Below are positions 12,935 through 24,069 of a stretch of DNA of 64,000 nt, in pieces. Both the position numbers and the translations under genes were made by a program. Position 1 is the stretch's first letter. Each line of letters opens with the position of its first letter. The stretch is from positions 289,274,982-289,338,981 of the forward strand of contig NC_089490.1 of assembly GCF_036850765.1 (NCBI RefSeq), written 5' to 3'. This stretch comes from Saccopteryx bilineata (lineage: Eukaryota; Chordata; Mammalia; Chiroptera; Emballonuridae). The notes under the pieces are model-generated. The model ran no database searches. It was given only the letters and a program-made list of their open reading frames with translations, and was not told where the DNA came from.

Positions 12935-13393
12935 AATTCGACAAAGAAGACTGAAATTTACAAAGAAGTGTAAAGTATCAAGTATAATGATTATATGGAC
13001 AAAATAAACTGATGGAAAAAATAGAAACAGAGGCATGGACATATGGAAATATGAAACAGACTGACATTTGTCAGAGAGGAGGGAAATTGGGGGACTAGAA
13101 TAATGAAGGTAAAGGGATAAAGTAAGAAATACATATAAAATATACATATAGGTTTATATATATATATATACTTGTATTATATATATGTATAGATATAAAA
13201 CACAGACACAGACAACAGTTGGTGGCAGCCCGAGGGAAAGGGGGTGAGGGTAGTTGAAGATGGGTAAAGGGGGAGAGAAATGAGGATGAAAAATCACTTT
13301 GCTTTGGGTGACAGGTGTACAATGCAGTATGCAAATAATGTTTTATTGAGTACTATACTAGAAACCTGTACCCTAGTAAATTCAATTAAAAAG
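12935..13393 (+). mobile_element. L1 3' end, bat type
   Basis: The sequence follows the 3' untranslated end of bat L1 elements. It has GAAACAGACTGACATTTGTC, a G-rich block with GGGGGACTAGAATAATGAAG, then CACAGACACAGACAACAGTT. A polypurine stretch (gaaagggggtgaggg) follows, and the terminal block TGTACAATGCAGTATGC leads to aaacctgtaccctagtaaattcaattaaaaa. Only about 460 bp is present, so it is a 5'-truncated insertion without coding sequence. A (TA)n tract expanded inside it at 13155-13170. Confidence 0.8.
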
Positions 13394-13544
13394 AATATCA
13401 ATTAGACTCCTAAAGAGATAGCATAAAGTTGGGACTTGACTTATCAGATACCAAGAATCATGTTATTACTTGCTACTGCTACAAATATATTAACATGATG
13501 AGATAAATAATCTAAAAAAATAACTAATAGAAATACCTTGCATA

Positions 13545-13740
13545 CTGTTTACTATGTGCTTGACATTAATCTATACTTGTAAAATATTATTACTCATTCA
13601 ATCTTATCAACTTTATGAAGTTGTTACTTCTTTATATTTTACAAAGTAGGATATTGATGTGTAAAAATATGTACTAATTTGTTTAAATTGTAGAGGAGCT
13701 AGGATTCAAACTGTCTTCCTATTATGTTCACCATGATCTT
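13545..13740 (-). mobile_element. MIR SINE fragment
   Basis: The inverted MIR can be followed from the end block (ACTATGTGCTTGACATTAAT) through a decayed 'ttttacagatgagg' region to GAGGAGCTAGGATTCAAACT. Highly diverged. Confidence 0.6.
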
Positions 13741-15090
13741 TATTTTGTAAAAATCTTATCTTTCTAAACTATATATACACTCCTTAAAAGTGTACAGACA
13801 ACATGAATCATTATAGTGGATAAAAAAAAACACTTTAAAACAATGTATCGTTTAATGTACTAGACATTTGTTGAGCCTAGTAGAAAGTAAGGGAATGACA
13901 AACTCATAGTTCAGGATAATAACTGTATTTAAAAGGAGCTAGGTAGAAACTGCAAATAGTGCCCAGGGTGATTCAAAGTTAATGATACCAATTTTATTCT
14001 TTACAGTGGTCTGCATTGGGTTCATATTCATTGTGCTTACCATGTGATTTAAAAATACACATTTGTGTCATCTCAATATTTAATAAAAAACATTTAATAA
14101 GTAATATTGCATGGGTATGAGTTCTCAAATCCCACATTCATAAAATCCAGTGAAGCCTAAATTCTGAGAGAGCCAGCCACAATTGGATCACATGATTTTA
14201 TTGTGGAAGTCAGATACAAAGTAGAAATTGTAACATTAAAAGAAAGAAAAAGTAAGTGCAAACCTTTACCCTAAAAATATCACAAGGCTTATGGGTCAGG
14301 GGAAAGAATGATTTGTGCATACTACCTCTATAGCTTATAGGTATATGTCAGTGAATAAAATTGAAAAATATTAGGCAAACATATATATTTTTTAAATTAT
14401 ATAATTTCCTGAATAAATGGTCTTATTAAAATTATGTTAATTTTTTGTTAAAGAATTTAATCAGTGTTTCTTTAGAATATCACTGAGATCTGCCATAGAC
14501 CTTATTCTATTTAAATCTTAACATAGATAATTTTTAAGTTATGATAGAAAATTAGGAGAAATAATTATCATATTTGAAAACATGTAAGTAGATAACTGAA
14601 GTCCATGTTCTAATTAATTCACACTAAAATAATTCATAATATCTCTCAAGTTTTCATATCATCTTCACAATATGTAATAACCTGAAGTGAATGTACTTTA
14701 AATTCCCTACCAAAAATACTGAAATGACTTAGTAGATTGAACTAGGTTCCAGTAATTTACTCCCCTGGGATAAAATTATACAACCATAAACATATGTTCT
14801 TCTCCATGGGTTTGGACACATATCTTGCCTGGCCAAAGAGAAACTTATGTAGTTCGAAATACTCTAAAACTAGTAATTTATATAGCATTTGAACTTATAA
14901 AATAGTGTGTGTGTGTGTACATATATATATATATATATTTCACTTTAACACATGATTATAATCCCAAATTGTAAATAAACCCTAATTAAAATGTGAACTT
15001 GAGTTATTTATATATATGATTTAAACTATACTAATCATTTCTCTTAATTCTCTATGATAACTAAAATAATATCTAACTGAAAAAGAGGTA
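13740..15090. other. AT-rich unique sequence
   Basis: I see no gene or clear transposon. A compound (GT)n(AT)n microsatellite lies at 14905-14938. Confidence 0.5.
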
Positions 15091-15097
15091 GTTTTTT

Positions 15098-15441
15098 TGT
15101 TTTTTGGTTTTTTTTACAGAGACAGAGAGAGAATCAGAGAAAGGGATAGACAGGGAAAGACAGACAGGAACGGAGAGATGAGAAGCATCAATCATTAGTT
15201 TTCTGTTGCACATTGTGACACCTTAGTTGTTCATTGATTGCTTTCTCATATGTGCCTTTACCATGGGCCTTCAGCAGACCGAGTAACTCCTTGCTGGAGC
15301 CAGCGACCTTGGGTCCAAGCTGGTGAGCTTTTGCTCAAACCAGATGAGCCCACGCTCAAGCTGGCAACCTCGGGGTTTCGAACCTGGGTCCTCGGCATCC
15401 CAGTCCAGCGCTCTATCCACTGCACCACCGCCTGGTCAGGC
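15098..15441 (-). mobile_element. Type C tRNA-derived SINE
   Basis: On the minus strand it begins at 15441 with GCCTGACCAGGCGGTGGTGC. A B box GGTTCGAAACCCC follows, then a body of repeated 'agcttg..ctcatctgg' units, CATATGAGAAAGCAATCAAT, TGATGCTTCTCATCTCTCCG, and a tail rich in CTGTCT. The tail and flank are both poly-T on the plus strand, so the short TAG(G)TTTTTT duplication fixes the left edge only to within a few bases. Confidence 0.92.
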
Positions 15442-15709
15442 TAGGTTTTTTTTTTTATAATGTTCACTTTCATGTTCAAATATAATAGCAAAGTGTCTTC
15501 CTTCTCATAAACTTTTTTCTATGCTTATTAGACCCTTCTTTGTATTCCAATTTTCTAATTATTTTGTAGAATTCCCAAATCAAAAATTGTTAGTAATTTT
15601 TCCAAGCGGTCCTTAACTTTAATAACAAATTGTATTTTAAAGTTCAAGTCCAATCGTTTTATCTTATATTTGGTTTTAAAAATTCTGTCAAAGAGAATTT
15701 ATTTATATA

Positions 15710-16042
15710 CTTATTTATTTTTTATTTTTTGTGAGAGGAGGGGAGATATAGTAAGGCAGACTCCTGCATGCACCCTGAGCGGATCCACCTGGCAATCCCT
15801 GTCTGGGCTGATGCTTACAACCAAGCTATTTTTTAGTACTGTGGCTGATGTGCACCAAAAGAGCTATCCTCAGTGCCTGGGGCTATACTCGAACCAGTGG
15901 AGCCAATGGCTGTGGAAGGGGAAGAGTGAGGGGTGGGGGAGAAGTAGATGATATCTTCTCTTAAGTGTTCTGACCAGGAATCAAATCTAGGACATCCATA
16001 TGCCAGGCCAACATTCTATCCATTGAGCCACCAGCCAGGGTC
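15710..16042 (-). mobile_element. Type D (old, type A-related) tRNA-derived SINE
   Basis: On the minus strand it starts near 16042 with a degenerate head (CCCTGGCTGGTGGCTCAATG) and shares the layout of type A: the 'cttctcc' segment, the 'agccattggct' middle and a terminal 'gagtctgcc...ctcctctc' block. It lacks the GC-rich centre of the young type A copies. I see no clean target-site duplication. Divergence suggests that it predates types A-C. Confidence 0.75.
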
Positions 16043-16153
16043 AAAGATAAAAACTTTAAATCTTTATATATTCTTCACTCCTTTCTAAAATATGTGTGTA
16101 CTTTATTTTACTGAACCTCTGTTAGATAATGCATGTAATTAACATTAAATATA

Positions 16154-16749
16154 AGGTCTACTGGAAAGTTCTGTCCGTTTTTTGAATAAAACAAAATACA
16201 AATTTTTCTTACTGTCAATAAACTTTATTAAATAATATATTTCCACACCAATCCTATCTTCCGAATATGGTCCGAAATGGTTTGCTGAGCTGAATTAAGC
16301 CTTTCTGCGATCTCCGATGTTGTCAGAAAAGGATCTTGCTCCAACATGGTCTTAACAACATCATCATCGATCAAAGATGGTTGCCCAGAATGTGGCTTAT
16401 CAGAAAGGTTGAAATCACCTGTTTCGAATTCTTCGAACCATCTCCTGCATGTCCTATCAGAAACTGTACCTTCACCAAACACTTTCAATAAATTTCTAAA
16501 TGCTTCTGTAGCATTTCTTCCTTGTTGAAATTCATATACAATACAGTGGTGTAAATGAACTTTATCAGTAGCTATGGGTACACTATCGCTTCACACATAA
16601 GGCTAATGTGAATCAACTTTGTTTTAGTTAATTTTCTACGTCAGTATTTATACATTAAGTGATAGAGAGACACACATGCGTCAAATAAACACGTGCTTAT
16701 ATGTTGAAACTTGTTATGATAGAAACAGACAGAATTTTCCGGTAGACCT
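16154..16749 (-). mobile_element. Internally deleted mariner transposon
   Basis: The ends are inverted repeats: AGGTCTACTGGAAAGTTCTG at the left, matched by AGGTCTACCGGAAAATTCTG read inward from the right. The TA dinucleotide flanks both sides at 16152-16153 and 16750-16751, the mariner target signature. The interior carries the N-terminal half of a transposase on the minus strand. It then jumps straight to the terminal region, so the catalytic domain is missing. At 596 bp it is about half the usual 1.3 kb of an autonomous mariner. The near-complete frame and recognisable repeats suggest a comparatively recent element. Confidence 0.92.
16228..16575 (-). pseudogene. Mariner transposase, N-terminal DNA-binding half only
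   Basis: The minus-strand frame is open for 115 codons from 16575 to a stop at 16228. It shows the two helix-turn-helix segments of the mariner paired-like DNA-binding domain. The first includes FQQGRNATEAFRNL and RTCRRWFEEFETGDFNLSD, and the hinge has SGQPSLIDDD. The second has LTTSEIAERLNSAQQTISDH, followed by RKIGLVWKY. The catalytic D,D34D domain is absent; after WKY the frame reads II and stops, as if joined to the extreme C-terminus by deletion. The expected start position carries ATA instead of ATG, and a TTG lies at 16488. If translated, the product could bind ends but not cut. Confidence 0.85.
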
Positions 16750-16899
16750 TATATTAATAACAAAAATAAATATATTAAAAGCAAAAATGAAAACAAAATA
16801 TGCTTTATTTCATTAATTAGCCACATCGGTGTATCTTTCCTTAAATCACTTATTTTATATAATTGGTATAGAATACTTTAGTTTAGTTTAAGCATAATT

Positions 16900-17630
16900 A
16901 AATGTCTATTATATGCTATATAGTCTATGATTCAAACATGAATCGTTTCCTATTGATTCTTTCAAGTGCTTATAGTTTAAGTTGAGAGACAAATCAATAA
17001 ATCAAATATTCTGTTATAAAGTGAAGGAAAGAGATATCACCTCTTATTGAAGGAAGGGAGAACACAAGAAAGGCTGTTTTAGAAAATTATTGAGTTGAAT
17101 ATTCAAATATGAGTGTATGTTAGCAAAGGAAAATAGAATCATCCTGAGAATTGAAATAGTAGCAGCAAAGAAATTCTGGGGTGTGCGGGATATGTGAGGT
17201 GTGTGTGTGTGTGTGTGTGCGTGCATGCGCGTGCTCATGAGGAGCCTTGAAAAGTAGGAAATAGAAAATGTTAGGTACTATGGTTAGGCTCTCAAAATTT
17301 ATTCAATCTCTGTTAGAGAGCAAAATGAGGAGTTCAGGTAAAACGGGCATTACTAACTCCATCTCCAAAGATGAGTAATAAAAACAGAAAATAAAAAAGA
17401 CCAATTATAGCACAAGCAAAACTTGCATGAAAAACATTTAGAACCCATATAAAAATTAAAGTAAATAGGAATATCTTTGGGACATATTTAGAATTTAAGT
17501 TATTTAGTCTTAGTGATTGATTAGGTGGAAAACTTGAGGAGAAGAAAGAATCAAGGAGATTCCCAGGTTACAGATTTGCATAACTGGGTAGAAGATGTTA
17601 TTACTGACTGCAGTACAATATAGAGGAGTC
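16900..17630 (-). mobile_element. L2 LINE fragment (first part)
   Basis: The plus strand carries inverted L2 blocks in order: TGTCTATTATATGCTATATA, the 'gtgcttatagtttaagttgagagac' block, GAAGGAAGGGAGAACACAAG, and AAGAATCAAGGAGATTCCCA. It resumes at 18303 beyond a MIR and a type C SINE. Non-coding relic. A (GT)n tract lies at 17199-17219. Confidence 0.65.
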
Positions 17631-17639
17631 ATAAATCAT

Positions 17640-17900
17640 ACCTAAGAGGATGGGCTTTGGCATCAGACACGACTGGCTCCCAGCCTCAGCTATTCCACTT
17701 AATAGTTTTGTGACCTTGCCATTAAATTTATCTCCCTCAGACACTTGGTGTCTTCATAGATACTATAGAAAATGTAATAGTTCAGAGAGTTATTGAACCA
17801 TTAATTATAATGATATATGTAAAGTACTTAGTATATACTACCTGACATTAAGTAAACACTTAAAAATATTAGCCAACATATTTTATAAATATTGGGCGTA
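17640..17900 (+). mobile_element. MIR SINE
   Basis: The forward MIR layout is readable: GGGCTTTGGCATCAGACACG, then 'tattccacttaatagttttgtgacc', a decayed 'ctcagtttcctc' region, and ATATGTAAAGTACTTAGTAT near the 3' end. It sits between the two halves of an L2 fragment. Confidence 0.75.
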
Positions 17901-17959
17901 AATATAAAAGTATAGGAGACACAAGTTCATTCTCATGTCTCAGCAAAGTTTGAAGTTCA

Positions 17960-18288
17960 GCCTGACCGGGCGGTGGCGCAGTGGATAGAGCATTGGACTG
18001 AGATGTGGAAGACCCAGGTTCGAGACCCCGAGGTCGCCAGCTTGAGTGAGAGCTCATCTGGCTTGAGCAAAGCTCACCAGCTTGAACCCAAGGTCGCTGG
18101 CTCGAGCAAGGGGTTACTCGGTCTGCTGAAGGCCCACAGTCAAGGCACATATGAGAAAGCAATCAATGAACAACTAAGGTGTTGCAATGCGCAACAAAAA
18201 ACTGATTGATGCTTCTCATCGCTCCGTTCCTGTCTGTCTGTCCCTGTCTATCCCTCTCTCTGACTCTCTGTCTCTGTATATATAAAAA
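17960..18288 (+). mobile_element. Type C tRNA-derived SINE, full length
   Basis: It begins with GCCTGACCGGGCGGTGGCGC. It has an A box GTGGCGCAGTGGATAGAGC, a B box GGTTCGAGACCCC, repeated 'gctcaccagcttgaacc' units, CATATGAGAAAGCAATCAAT, TGATGCTTCTCATCGCTCC and a CTGTCTGTCCCTGTC tail. The target-site duplication AAGTTTGAAGTTCA / AAGTCTGAAGTTCA lies at 17946-17959 and 18289-18302. One of the best preserved copies in the window. Confidence 0.97.
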
Positions 18289-18302
18289 AAGTCTGAAGTT
18301 CA

Positions 18303-18500
18303 AGGAAATGAACAGGACTTAAGAGTCCATTTGGGGATATTTAACACATAAATGGTAATTAAGATTATTAGATTGATGATTTTTACCAAAGACAATGCAT
18401 TGGGGTAAGACAAGCAAAAAGGTGTGGGAATTGAAGGTGTTAAAGTCTCCATGGGAGATACTCAAGAAGAAAAAGAAAGAAATTGATAGGAAGCTGAGAA
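18303..18500 (-). mobile_element. L2 LINE fragment (second part)
   Basis: This continues the inverted L2 interrupted by the SINE. The blocks GTCCATTTGGGGATATTTAA and ACATAAATGGTAATTAAGAT correspond to the L2 segment 'aatttgggagtcatcagcatatagatggtatttaaag'. The join across the SINE is in order. Confidence 0.6.
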
Positions 18501-18702
18501 ATTGTAAAATTTTTAATAGTATAAAATGTTATCATAACAAGATATTCTAAATATATTTGTTACAGACAGAATTACAAATAAAACATTTTTCCCTTTATTC
18601 TATAATTCATTTTGATCCTTGACAAGTATATGGTTTTGCAAGAGACCATGAGACAATTGTGGAGGATGAAAAGGAGGGAAATCTCAATTATTAAAAAATA
18701 CA

Positions 18703-19023
18703 TACACACACACACAGAGTGAGTCAGAGAGAGGGATAGATAGGGACAGACAGACAGGAATGGGGAGAGATGAGAAGCATCAATCATTAGTTTTCCATTG
18801 CGACACCTTCGTTGTTCATTGATTGCTTTCTCATATGTGCCTTGACCGTGGGGCTACAGCAGACCGAGTAACCCCTTGCTCAAGCTATTGACCTTGGTCC
18901 AAGCTGGTGAGCTTTGCTCAAACCAGATGAGCCTGTGCTCAAACTGGCGACACTGGGGTCTCAAACCTGGTCCTCCCCAACCCAGTCCGACGTTCTATCC
19001 ACTGCACCACCGCCTGGTCAGGC
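18703..19023 (-). mobile_element. Type C tRNA-derived SINE
   Basis: The head GCCTGACCAGGCGGTGGTGC reads leftward from 19023. The body and the CTGTCTGTCCCTATC tail are intact, ending in a (GT)n-like tail at about 18703-18716. Short flanking matches AAATACA at 18696 and 19026 are a plausible remnant of the target-site duplication. Confidence 0.93.
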
Positions 19024-19840
19024 ATAAATACAATATTTTTAAAATGCAAAGTTTACTCTTGAAAATAACATCTCTCATGCAATCTTTCTGTACCCAACAA
19101 TTCATTTAGGTTTCATATGACTAATTTTTTTTCTAGTCTGGATAAATTACTTTTTAAATGACTGGTCAACTAAATATATAGCTGTTTGGCTTGTGTGTTT
19201 AACTTTAGATGAAATCGATATGTAATACTTCCCAAGAGCAAGGAACGTAGCTACTTGAATCAATCAGAATATTTTCTACATTCCTAACAGTGTCACAGGC
19301 ACTCTGCTGGTAGGAAACTGACTGAAGATCAGTGCAAAGAAGTCAAAGCTACAACTGCATTCACGGTCATCTCTTCAGACCAGAGCACTGTGCTCGTCAC
19401 ATAGTTGAAGCTTAATGAAGATGCTCTGTATGTCAACATTTTTTTTTGAAGTCACAGAACAGATTCAAACATAAACTCTGCAAGATTGGTGATGTGACAA
19501 ATCTTTTTCTTAATAAAAAATTGACCATCAAGTACCTTAGTACAAATTGCATAGCAAAATAGTTTAATTTAATTATAAAGAACTTATAGACATTAGAGTA
19601 GGTACATATGTAGAAATGTTATTTCAGAACACACTGGAATAGTAGATGATACTATCTTGAATTTAATTTATTGAAAACTTTCAAATATTTGAAATTTTCT
19701 TTGTGGAAATAAGTCAGTGTTTCAGGGACATGTAATTTGAAATTTTTTTTTTCTTTTTGGTAATAGCCCTAATGTATGTCTCAATGATCATTCAATTAAA
19801 CCAAAACACATTATGGTGCACTAAAATTCCATAACCACTT
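19024..19840. other. Unique sequence, no features
   Basis: AT-rich sequence without a recognised transposon, RNA or gene. Confidence 0.4.
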
Positions 19841-20230
19841 TTACAAAATTACATTTTTTATTGACTAAAAAGTCAATGCTGTAACACAATTGTTTTCATA
19901 AGTCAAATAAAGCCATCAGAAAGTCAAGTTGCACTAAAAACAGCTACTCCATTAAGATGCACAATCTTCCTCGTTAGTTTTGTTTGAACCAAAGGACACA
20001 GCCATCCATTAACTCTGCATTCACTGTTTCCCCATGAGATATGCAAGAAAGCATGACAATCAGATGTTTTAGTTAATAATCCTTGACCTTCTACAATGGA
20101 ATACAAACTATTTTTGCTGTGTCTATTGAATTTTTAATTGCAAAAACTTTCATTCATTAGCTAAACCTCGCTGCATTTTGGAATATTTGAGTGGTCAACA
20201 GCAGTATCATCTCTAATGTCAGAAAGGGAA
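19840..20230. promoter_or_regulatory. Candidate conserved noncoding element
   Basis: This stretch has a balanced composition, few long homopolymers and no transposon signature. It contains motif-like words such as CACAATTGTTTTC, ATCCATTAACTC and TTTTTAATTGCAAAAAC. It directly precedes a (GT)n tract at 20243-20275 and another element-like stretch at 20330-20640. Conservation is inferred from sequence texture only; no alignment was possible. Confidence 0.35.
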
Positions 20231-20241
20231 GAAGGAAATAG

Positions 20242-20242
<1 letters not shown>

Positions 20243-20275
<33 letters not shown>
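20243..20275. repeat. (GT)n microsatellite
   Basis: An uninterrupted GT tract of about 16 units. Confidence 0.95.
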
Positions 20276-20277
<2 letters not shown>

Positions 20278-20379
20278 TTTATTTTAATTTTTTAGATTCT
20301 TTGTTTGAAAGCCAGAGTGGTGATTTTTCAGAGTGCACAGTGAGAAAATAAAATAACTAACTAATTTACAATAATTATA

Positions 20380-20640
20380 GAGGAGATCAGAAGAAAGCGA
20401 CAGGGTATTTACCAAGAAATTCGCGTACTTAATTAATCTGACCCCGACCCACACAAAAAACTTGCCAAGTAAAGCTCTCCTAGGTTGTAGTAATTAAGTA
20501 TGTTAATTGCAATTAGCACACTTATTACCAAAATGATGTATGCGTTCATCATGATTTTAAAAGAGGTGTCATTTAAAAGCTTCCTCTTCTAATTTTACTC
20601 CCTTTTAATATAAAGTCAAAAAAAGTTCAACTTGGCCCTA
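20380..20640. promoter_or_regulatory. Candidate enhancer with clustered homeodomain sites
   Basis: Several TAAT-core sites fall within 90 bp: TTAATTAA at 20429-20436, TAATTAA at 20491-20497 and the perfect palindrome TAATTGCAATTA at 20504-20515. The last has the spacing TAAT-N4-ATTA (P4), which paired-class homeodomain dimers are known to bind. The neighbourhood includes TTCGCG and CCCCGACC, unusual in this AT-rich window, and no repeat signature. Function is inferred. Confidence 0.4.
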
Positions 20641-21302
20641 AATAAAGGAGGTAGAATACTCATTTCGTAGAAATCACATAGATCAAATATCCTAGAACCA
20701 AACTAATGTATTACGATATTTTAAGAATATAATAAAAATACAATTATTTTCAACTATATATCCTATCAGATTTTACAAGCAAGTATTCTAAATGATCATA
20801 TTTTTTTATGTAGTACTTTTAGAAAGCCTGAGCTGTTTGTCACAATCTAAGAAAAGGAGCAGAGAAAAGGAGAGGAGAGGAAAGGGTAGTAAAGGGAAGG
20901 GTGCTGTGGTCAATGAACTATGTCCATTTGATTCATCATTTTATTATCACTGTAGAATGAGTGACTTGAAAATGGTAGGTACTTAATAAATAGAGACTGA
21001 TTATATAAGAAAAAAATAAAACAGTTTATCATTAAGTTACTATGAGTAGGTTTACAAATAAGAATAAGAGATAAAGGAGTGGAGAGAAATAGGGACAAAT
21101 ACTTTCAAGGAAATTTTAAAATTAGTTGTGGTTTAAATAAGAGATAAAGGCATCACATTTTTTAAGATATAATATTGTTCGTTGAATGGAAAAGTGTCTT
21201 AAAGGATAGAACTTTAACTGGGATAACAATATTATAATACGAAGAAAATTTATTATCCTTATTATGGAGATTTTAGAATACTTTATCTCAAAAGAAAAAT
21301 CT

Positions 21303-21396
21303 AGAAGGAAAAAGGATGACAGGGAGGGAGAAAGAAAAGAAAGAAAGGGAAAGAAGAAAGGAGGGAGGGAGGGAAGGAAGGAGGGCAGGAAGGGTG
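21303..21396. repeat. Purine-rich GGAA/GAAA simple repeat
   Basis: About 95 bp of almost pure A and G on the plus strand, mixing GAAA, GGGA and GGAA units. Its complement produces a spurious Pro/Ser/Phe-rich frame. Confidence 0.9.
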
Positions 21397-22329
21397 AATG
21401 TGGAATATAAGTTTAGCATCAGCAAATGAGAAAGCATTAAATGTGATCATAAAATAAAAAGCTATACAATCTGGTAATAAAATTTGCATTTCTATTTAGC
21501 AAAACACTGCAATAAAAGGGATTTTGAAGAATTCTCCTTCATGAATTTGTTAGTTTCTGTTAAAATGCACAATTCTTTTAAAGGAATACTGAATGTGAGT
21601 TTAATTATCATATTATTACTATTCCTATATTCCTACCCATACTGTAATTATAAGGAACATGTTTGATTTTTGCTTTCACAGGATCAGAATGCTTAGGCAT
21701 GTTATGTATTCTACTACTTGAATGGGGAAAGTATTCTGAAATTGGAAAATAATCAAGTGATTAATATATTTATAAATTATTAAAAACAAGAAAGTCCTAA
21801 AAAACAATTACAAATGGAAAACTACGCTATGATATGCATTACTATTTCAAATAAATTGTAGTATTTACCTGGTGAGCTAATTGTTATTGAAATAATCTTC
21901 CCTTGTTAGGAGAAAAATATAACTAAACATTCATTTGTTCTTTGAATTGGGGTGATCTCAAAGAAACTAATTTAACTAATAAGGAGGTTTAGTCAGTGAT
22001 CATTCATTAGCTGTCATTATCTGTCTTTGAATCCAACAGTTTTCCACAGTGGCACTGTGTGACCAATAACTCATATCTGGCAAGGGGACTGTATTTGCAC
22101 TTACACTAACAAAATGTTAGTCCCTCCCACCTTCCTTTACTCTATTATTATTGATTTCTCACTTACACAAAGTCAACTATGAATCTGGGCAAATCTTTAG
22201 GGCAGCCTTCTCAATGCAATGGCTCATATTTTCACTTTCAATCAGCCCATGCTTTCCTAATTATGAGTTAACATGACAATAGAAGAAGGATTACAGAGAA
22301 AAAAAACCCCTAGCAAATAACTTCTTCAA

Positions 22330-22745
22330 TGTAAAAGCCATGGTCCCTGTGGGTCAAATTCTATTTGGTACGCTAGGTCAGAGGCCAGTTAATGTTAATG
22401 TTGTTAAAACTACAGGAGGTCCTCAGATAAAACCATTTTATTCAAACTCATTTGGTTATAATGTTGATGAGAAAAAAATCAATTCCTGGAAGGGCCACTG
22501 TCATTATGGAATTGGCACTACTCCCCATGTCTGCCTGGTTTTCTCCTGGGACTCAAGTTTCCTCTCACCCCCAAATGAATCATTGTTTAACTTGCCTCAG
22601 TCTCAGTAAGTGTGTATGTGTGCGCGCACACCCTGTGATGAAAACGTGTCTTGTCCAGAGTTGAGCCCCACCTTGTATTCAAGCTGCCAGAAGACATTCA
22701 GGCCACCTGAGTCCCTGCCCTGGAAAATGTGGATTAAAAAATAAT
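22330..22745 (+). repeat. Probable ancient interspersed repeat, family not assigned
   Basis: The order ACAGGAGGTCCTCAGATAAA, 'ttataatgttgatgagaaaaaaatc', CCCCATGTCTGCCTGGTTTT, then GTTTCCTCTCACCCCCAAAT, then a (GT)n/GCGC stretch and GTGTCTTGTCCAGAGTTGAG reminds me of a repeated family seen in many mammals. I cannot name it with certainty. The 89-codon frame across it looks incidental. Confidence 0.45.
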
Positions 22746-23289
22746 GATCTTACTTGTTTTTATTTATCTTTATTAAATGTATATATTGCTCATCAAAGTT
22801 TAGTATTAGAAGTGTTTGAGGTCTTAATTTAGCAGTGTGCTGATGTTTTTGTGACCAGAAATATACCATAAAAACATACCTCATTTTTATCAATTAATTT
22901 ATAGGAAAACTGGTTTAGTTATATGTCATTTTGCTTAAAGCCATAGTTTCCAAAAACCAAAGATGGCATTAAGTAAGGACTTACTGTACAATCATTTTAT
23001 TATTATTCCCAGAAAGAAGAAGTGAATTTTTCATCAACTCTAACAATGTGTGCACAGGAAGAGACTGTATTTCCTTCAACAGAAGTTATAAAAGGGTCCT
23101 TTGTGCCTCAAAAACTTCAAATGTAGAAAAAATAACTAGACCAAAACAGGGTGCTTAATCTAAAGAGACTCATTGTATGAGCTAGGCAGGGACAAACTTG
23201 ATACCTCTAGAAAAAATTTCCTTTTCTTAAACACCCTTTTCTTAAATTTCCTCTCCATGGAATGGAGACAATTTGAGCCAAATGAACTA

Positions 23290-23815
23290 ACTGCAAACAT
23301 CACTGCACTAGGAACATACAAATGGCCAACAGGTACATTAAAAGATGCTCAACATCACTAATCACCAGAAAAATGCCAATAAAAACCATCAACAAAATGA
23401 AAAGACAATGTACTGAATGAGAAAAGATATTCATCAATGATATTAACAGATAAGGGATTGATATCCAAAATACATAAGGCACTCATACAACCTAATACCA
23501 AAAAAAAAAAAAATACAATTAAAAACTAGGTAGACATTTCTCCAAACAGGATACACAGAAATTCAACAAAAACATGAAAAGATGCAGTTGCTATATAAAA
23601 CAGTATGGAGGGTCCTTAAAAACTTAAAAATAGAATTACCACATGATCTAGAAATTCCACCTGTAGGTGTTTGACTGAAAACAGTAAAGCCACTAACTCA
23701 AAAATATACATGCACCCCCATAATCACTGCAACACCATTTATAGCAGCTAAAACATGGAAGCAACATGTGTCTATCAGTACATGAATAGACAGAGTAATG
23801 GAAAAGAGGACTGTT
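23290..23815 (+). mobile_element. L1M 3' region, fragmented
   Basis: Blocks match the 3' part of old mammalian L1: ACAAATGGCCAACAGGTACA, AAGATGCTCAACATCACTAA, then after an internal rearrangement CAGTATGGAGGGTCCTTAAA, 'aattaccacatgatctagaaattcc', and AACATGGAAGCAACATGTGT. The segment around 23400-23580 looks displaced relative to the usual order, so deletion or shuffling has occurred. No open frame remains. Confidence 0.75.
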
Positions 23816-23891
23816 GTTTTCATCACAATATAAATAGTGCTCAGAATAGTGCCTGGCATATATTAGACTGCTAAATAAGTATTTTTTAAAA

Positions 23892-24069
23892 AGATTTAGT
23901 TATTGATTTTTTACAGAAAGGAGAGAGATAGAAGGAGAGAAAAAGGAAACATCAACTCATAGTAGCTGTCTTCTATTATGTCCCTTGACCAGGTAAGCCT
24001 GGGGTTTTGAACTGGCATCCTCAGCATTCCAGGCCAACACTTTATTCACTGTGCCACCACAGGTCAGGC
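23892..24069 (-). mobile_element. Type B-like tRNA-derived SINE, older
   Basis: It reads leftward from 24069: GCCTGACCTGTGGTGGCACA, a B-box-like GTTCAAAACCCC, 'ggcttacctggtcaagggaca', then a shortened body and a CT-rich tail. Divergence is higher than in the other type B copies, and the flanking duplication is imperfect. Confidence 0.85.
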
